64,000 nucleotides of DNA, taken from contig NC_060213.1 of assembly GCF_021130785.1 (NCBI RefSeq), forward strand, positions 118,673,001-118,737,000, read 5' to 3'. This document shows positions 61,891 through 64,000 of this stretch, piece by piece. The notes under the pieces are model-generated. The model was not told the DNA's origin, ran no database searches, and saw nothing but the letters and a program-made list of their open reading frames with translations. The translations under genes were made by a program, and so were the position numbers. This stretch comes from Homalodisca vitripennis (taxonomy: Eukaryota > Arthropoda > Insecta > Hemiptera > Cicadellidae). Position 1 is the stretch's first letter. Each line of letters opens with the position of its first letter.

Positions 61891-62335
61891 AGGTGAACGT
61901 AAACTTCAGCAAAAATCAGAAAGAAAAAATAAAATCCGCTTTTAAGAAGAAAATACCCGTTAGTATTCAATTTAAAATAGATCAACTAAAAAATGGCGAA
62001 GATAAGATATTTTTAACAAATAGACAATACAATAAACTCGAAAAACATAAGAAAAACAATAAAGGAACCAGAATAGAATTTTCTTATAATCAGTTGAAAG
62101 AACTTAAAAATGGTGGACTTTTGAAAGATTTATTAGATTTTGGAGAAAATATTCCAGTTGTTAAAAATGTTGTTCCTTATGTTCGTAAATCGTTAAAAAA
62201 GATGTGATTCCTATTGTTCGAAACATTTTAAATTGGTTAGATAAAGAGTTGGAAGATGTTACAGGATCTGGATTAGATGAAAAAACTTTGAATTACGTGA
62301 AATCAAACATTGAAAAAAAAATTTTAAACCGTTAA
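61887..62335 (+). pseudogene. Small basic virion-core/membrane-like protein, frameshifted
   Basis: The protein starts with a basic, lysine-rich region (FSKNQKEKIKSAFKKKIP, RQYNKLEKHKKNNKGTRI). It then has a glycine/hydrophobic segment KNGGLLKDLLDFGEN and helical PVVKNVVPYVRKSL. The frame breaks in the A6 run at 62195-62200. It then continues with VIPIVRNILNWLDKELEDV, a VTGSG site (62258-62272) and a short tail to 62335. Basic start plus amphipathic helix is the pattern of Polinton small proteins compared with adenovirus core or membrane-lytic proteins; that link is an inference. Confidence 0.6.
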
Positions 62336-62743
62336 CATTCGGGGAATTGGAAGAAATCTGCAAAAATATTAAACATTTTAGAGGAATCTTCACGAGAGAT
62401 ACATTACCTGAAAAGTTAAGAAATTTGAATGTGGAATTGTGAATTTAGACTCGATTATGGGAAGTGGAACGCATTGGATTTGTTATTATAAAAATGATAA
62501 GAATGCATGTTATTTTGATTCGTATGGAAGAATATTGAGGACAAACCACCTATAGAATTGATTAAATATTTGAAAAAATCAAGCGTCTACTACAATGATT
62601 CTCAGATTCAAGACTATAAAGATCCCCCAATTTGTGGTCATTTATGTGTTTTTGTTTTGAATGAACTGAGTACTGGTAAAGATTTTAAAGAAGTTGTTAA
62701 CAAATTATTACTTAATAAATATGGATTCACAAAATATTTTTGA
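62336..62743 (+). pseudogene. Adenain-like (Ulp1-fold) cysteine protease, frameshifted
   Basis: The maturation protease of the particle. Readable parts in order are KHFRGIFTRDTLPEK (about 62384), SGTHWICYY with the catalytic His (about 62465), YFDSYGRIL with the Asp (about 62513), QIQDYKDPPICGHLCVFVL with the oxyanion Gln and catalytic Cys (about 62600-62655), and a C-terminal helix to 62743. Frameshifts lie near 62425 and 62535. No ATG or TAAATG motif precedes it. In one frame it abuts the previous protein, so the two may have been one polyprotein-like gene. The end overlaps the start of the fibre-like gene. Confidence 0.88.
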
Positions 62744-63626
62744 CGTATTTGGAACACAAATTATTCAAAATGTAGATAATAGTTTGAATTTTGATAGTTT
62801 GAGAAATGAGTTTGATAACAAGTTAGAAAATTTATTACAAAACCTTCCAGATTCAGATATGTATGCTGTCGAGATTGAAGATTTTAAAGCAGAATATGAT
62901 AACAAACTTGCAAATTTCATGAGTTCAAATGAAGTTGCTGATAAAATAAAAACATTGAAAAAAGAATGTGAAGATGGTGCAAAAAAAATATTTACCAATT
63001 TAATGTCTCATATCGAAAAAGCTGATAAAATTACTGAAGCGATCAAAGTTGAAAAGAATTATGTTAGTTTGGCTAATAAAAAAAGAATTGTCGGTGTTCG
63101 ACCTGGTATTGACAAACATGATGTTGTTGTTAAAGAACAAATTTTAAAACCTCTAAAATTATCAGAAAACATCGATATTGTTCATTTACATGATCCGAAT
63201 GTTAAAAATGCCTTAGATTTTAAAGGAAAAAGAATTAGCAGTGTTAGTAAAGGAATTAATCCATTTGATGTTGTTGTAATGATTCAATTAGAAGATCCTA
63301 TTAAAATGTTTAATGAACTAAAACAAAACTATGAGAATCATAAACAGCATGTTAAAGATTTTACAACAGAAGTCTATGAAAAGTTAGAAGCCAGAAATAG
63401 AAGATCAGTAGACGATGTTGGTGAAATTAATGAAAAACTTACTAATTTTAAAGAGTCTTTTGATAAGTTTAGTTTAGATGCTACGAAAACTTTTGAGAAT
63501 ATTGGTCATAAATTTGTTGAATACAATGATTCTTATGCTGTCAAATTTCAAAAATTAGAAGAAAAAATTAATAAGTTCGAGGAAGATCTTACTGAAATAG
63601 GTATTCTCGCAGGGTTTTATGCATGA
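62721..63626 (+). CDS. Coiled-coil, fibre-like protein with two shaft repeats
   Basis: Intact frame of 301 residues from the ATG at 62721, which sits in AATAAATATGG. Long helical, charged segments flank two copies of a short motif: KKRIVGVRPGIDKHDVVVKE (residues about 120-140) and KGKRISSVSKGINPFDVVVM (about 168-188). They are about 48 residues apart. The pattern (K/G)KRI-x-x-V...D-V-V resembles the repeats in fibre shafts of phage and adenovirus-like particles. The C-terminal third is heptad-rich (FDKFSLDATKTFENIGHKFV, KFQKLEEKINKFEEDLTEIG). A trimeric fibre or vertex-attached protein is plausible; I recognise no named family. Confidence 0.5.
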   Translation: MDSQNIFDVFGTQIIQNVDNSLNFDSLRNEFDNKLENLLQNLPDSDMYAVEIEDFKAEYDNKLANFMSSNEVADKIKTLKKECEDGAKKIFTNLMSHIEKADKITEAIKVEKNYVSLANKKRIVGVRPGIDKHDVVVKEQILKPLKLSENIDIVHLHDPNVKNALDFKGKRISSVSKGINPFDVVVMIQLEDPIKMFNELKQNYENHKQHVKDFTTEVYEKLEARNRRSVDDVGEINEKLTNFKESFDKFSLDATKTFENIGHKFVEYNDSYAVKFQKLEEKINKFEEDLTEIGILAGFYA

Positions 63627-63630
63627 TAAA

Positions 63631-63648
63631 ATTTCCTTATATAAATGG
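63631..63648 (+). promoter_or_regulatory. TAAATG-type start motif (DUF5679-like gene)
   Basis: ATTTCCTTATATAAATGG, with ATG at 63645-63647, follows the fibre-like gene by 19 bp. Confidence 0.75.
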
Positions 63649-63788
63649 CGCTCATATACTGTGTGAGATGTAAAGAAAAAACTGCAACAAATGATATAAA
63701 ATATTACACAAATATCAATGGAGTTAAAAGAATTTCTGGAAAATGTGCTGAATGTGACGCAAAAAAGAGCCAATTTATAAAAACTTGA
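63645..63788 (+). CDS. 47-residue DUF5679-like zinc protein
   Basis: A small intact gene: CVRCKEKT (residues about 6-13), a central NGVKR segment and CAECDAKKSQFIKT at the end, giving two CxxC pairs. The same module starts the integrase gene (CHKCKKKT...CSKCKTNKSKFI). In adenovirus-like and Polinton genomes such small CxxC proteins are common; their role is not established. The start is set by the promoter motif. Confidence 0.8.
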   Translation: MALIYCVRCKEKTATNDIKYYTNINGVKRISGKCAECDAKKSQFIKT

Positions 63789-63798
63789 TTTTGAAATT

Positions 63799-63819
63799 TT
63801 TTCTTAATAAATAGAGATG
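63799..63819 (+). promoter_or_regulatory. Degenerate start motif (terminal gene)
   Basis: TTTTCTTAATAAATAGAG, then ATG at 63817-63819. Where the other motifs have ATG, this one reads ATA (63811-63813), in frame with the downstream ATG, so the start may have moved by two codons. Confidence 0.55.
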
Positions 63820-64000
63820 GCGGGACATTACAGTGCTTTCGATCTTTTTATAATGCAACACGAAAGAGATTTGAAAAAAGAACATTGGGATGACATTTCT
63901 CAAAAATATGAATTATCCGAAGATATGATGAGATTATACGTAAACAAATTGAATTGGTATAACATTGCTAAATATAAAACTTTATCATCAGAGTTCATTC
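63817..64000 (+). CDS. Start of a W..I/LS..F repeat protein (partial)
   Basis: 61 codons are visible before the window ends, with no stop. Two repeats 23 residues apart are seen: WDDISQKYELSEDMM and WYNIAKYKTLSSEFI, fitting W-x-x-I-(x)n-Y-x-LS-x-x-(F/M)-(I/M). Repeats of this kind occur in proteins of giant and large insect DNA viruses and some bacteria. Function is unknown. The rest of the gene lies outside the window. Confidence 0.6.
   Translation, partial: MAGHYSAFDLFIMQHERDLKKEHWDDISQKYELSEDMMRLYVNKLNWYNIAKYKTLSSEFI

Larger units (their letters stand above)
51311..64000. mobile_element. Polinton/Maverick DNA transposon (virus-like), left part
   Basis: The gene set is diagnostic: protein-primed family B DNA polymerase, retroviral-type integrase, packaging ATPase, adenain-like protease, penton-like minor capsid protein and PLA2-domain protein, clustered in 12 kb of compact genes. 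The surrounding DNA has none of this compactness. The left limit is a guess: the (TA)n run ends at 51310 and AGTAGATATAAATATGGGG follows, which has the 5'-AG start common in Polinton terminal repeats. The right end and the major capsid gene lie outside the window. Many genes carry stops or frameshifts, so this copy is not intact. Confidence 0.95.

Noticed and set aside
63555..63773. - strand ORF across the fibre end and the DUF5679-like gene
   Set aside because: It overlaps two + strand genes with start motifs and CxxC pairs; it is a shadow.

Overview
This is eukaryotic intergenic DNA, very probably from an insect or another arthropod. It is strongly AT-rich. No host gene could be recognised with confidence. 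The recognisable content is eroded non-LTR retrotransposon pieces, a mariner, several satellite arrays and the left part of a large Polinton/Maverick element. The arthropod assignment is an inference from the style of the reverse transcriptase relics, the mariner, and the insect-virus-type BRO gene carried by the Polinton.

Layout, left to right. 1-6150: repeat-poor spacer holding a frameshifted reverse transcriptase relic (about 600-1790), AT microsatellites and hairpins. 6154-7730: 83-bp satellite with a CRE-like TGACGTCA palindrome in many monomers. 7731-30180: long gene-poor spacer with a second RT relic (about 23290-24200), foldback elements and small degenerate tandem repeats. 30180-35620: 110-bp satellite of roughly 45 monomers, homogenised inside and decayed at both edges. 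35640-36430: older degenerate repeat of about 210 bp, ending next to a complete but dead mariner (36437-37767). 37770-51310: spacer with a 95-bp satellite, a 123-bp satellite and a tRNA-headed SINE-like unit.

51311-64000 (runs off the right edge): a Polinton/Maverick with, in order, a small possibly OB-fold protein (-), protein-primed family B DNA polymerase (+), retroviral-type integrase with an N-terminal zinc knuckle domain (+), two tandem zinc-finger proteins (+), a BRO protein (-), a penton-like minor capsid protein (-), the FtsK/HerA-type packaging ATPase (+), a small membrane ORF, a phospholipase A2-domain capsid protein (+), a core/membrane-active-like small protein followed by an adenain-type protease (+), a coiled-coil fibre-like protein (+), a 47-residue DUF5679-like protein (+) and the start of a giant-virus-type repeat protein (+). 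The major capsid gene is not in the window and would be expected to the right. Together these make a virion-forming, self-synthesising transposon: polymerase and integrase copy and insert it, ATPase and protease package and mature the particle, and the PLA2 and fibre proteins would belong to the particle. Several genes carry stops or frameshifts, so this copy is decayed.

The most striking signal is that almost every Polinton gene starts inside the same motif, TTTTCTATATAAATGG, where the start codon is the end of a TAAATG box. That is the form of poxvirus late promoters and is not how host RNA polymerase II genes look. Combined with the BRO gene and the giant-virus-type repeat protein, it suggests a lineage of Polinton viruses that shares transcription signals and genes with large cytoplasmic insect DNA viruses.
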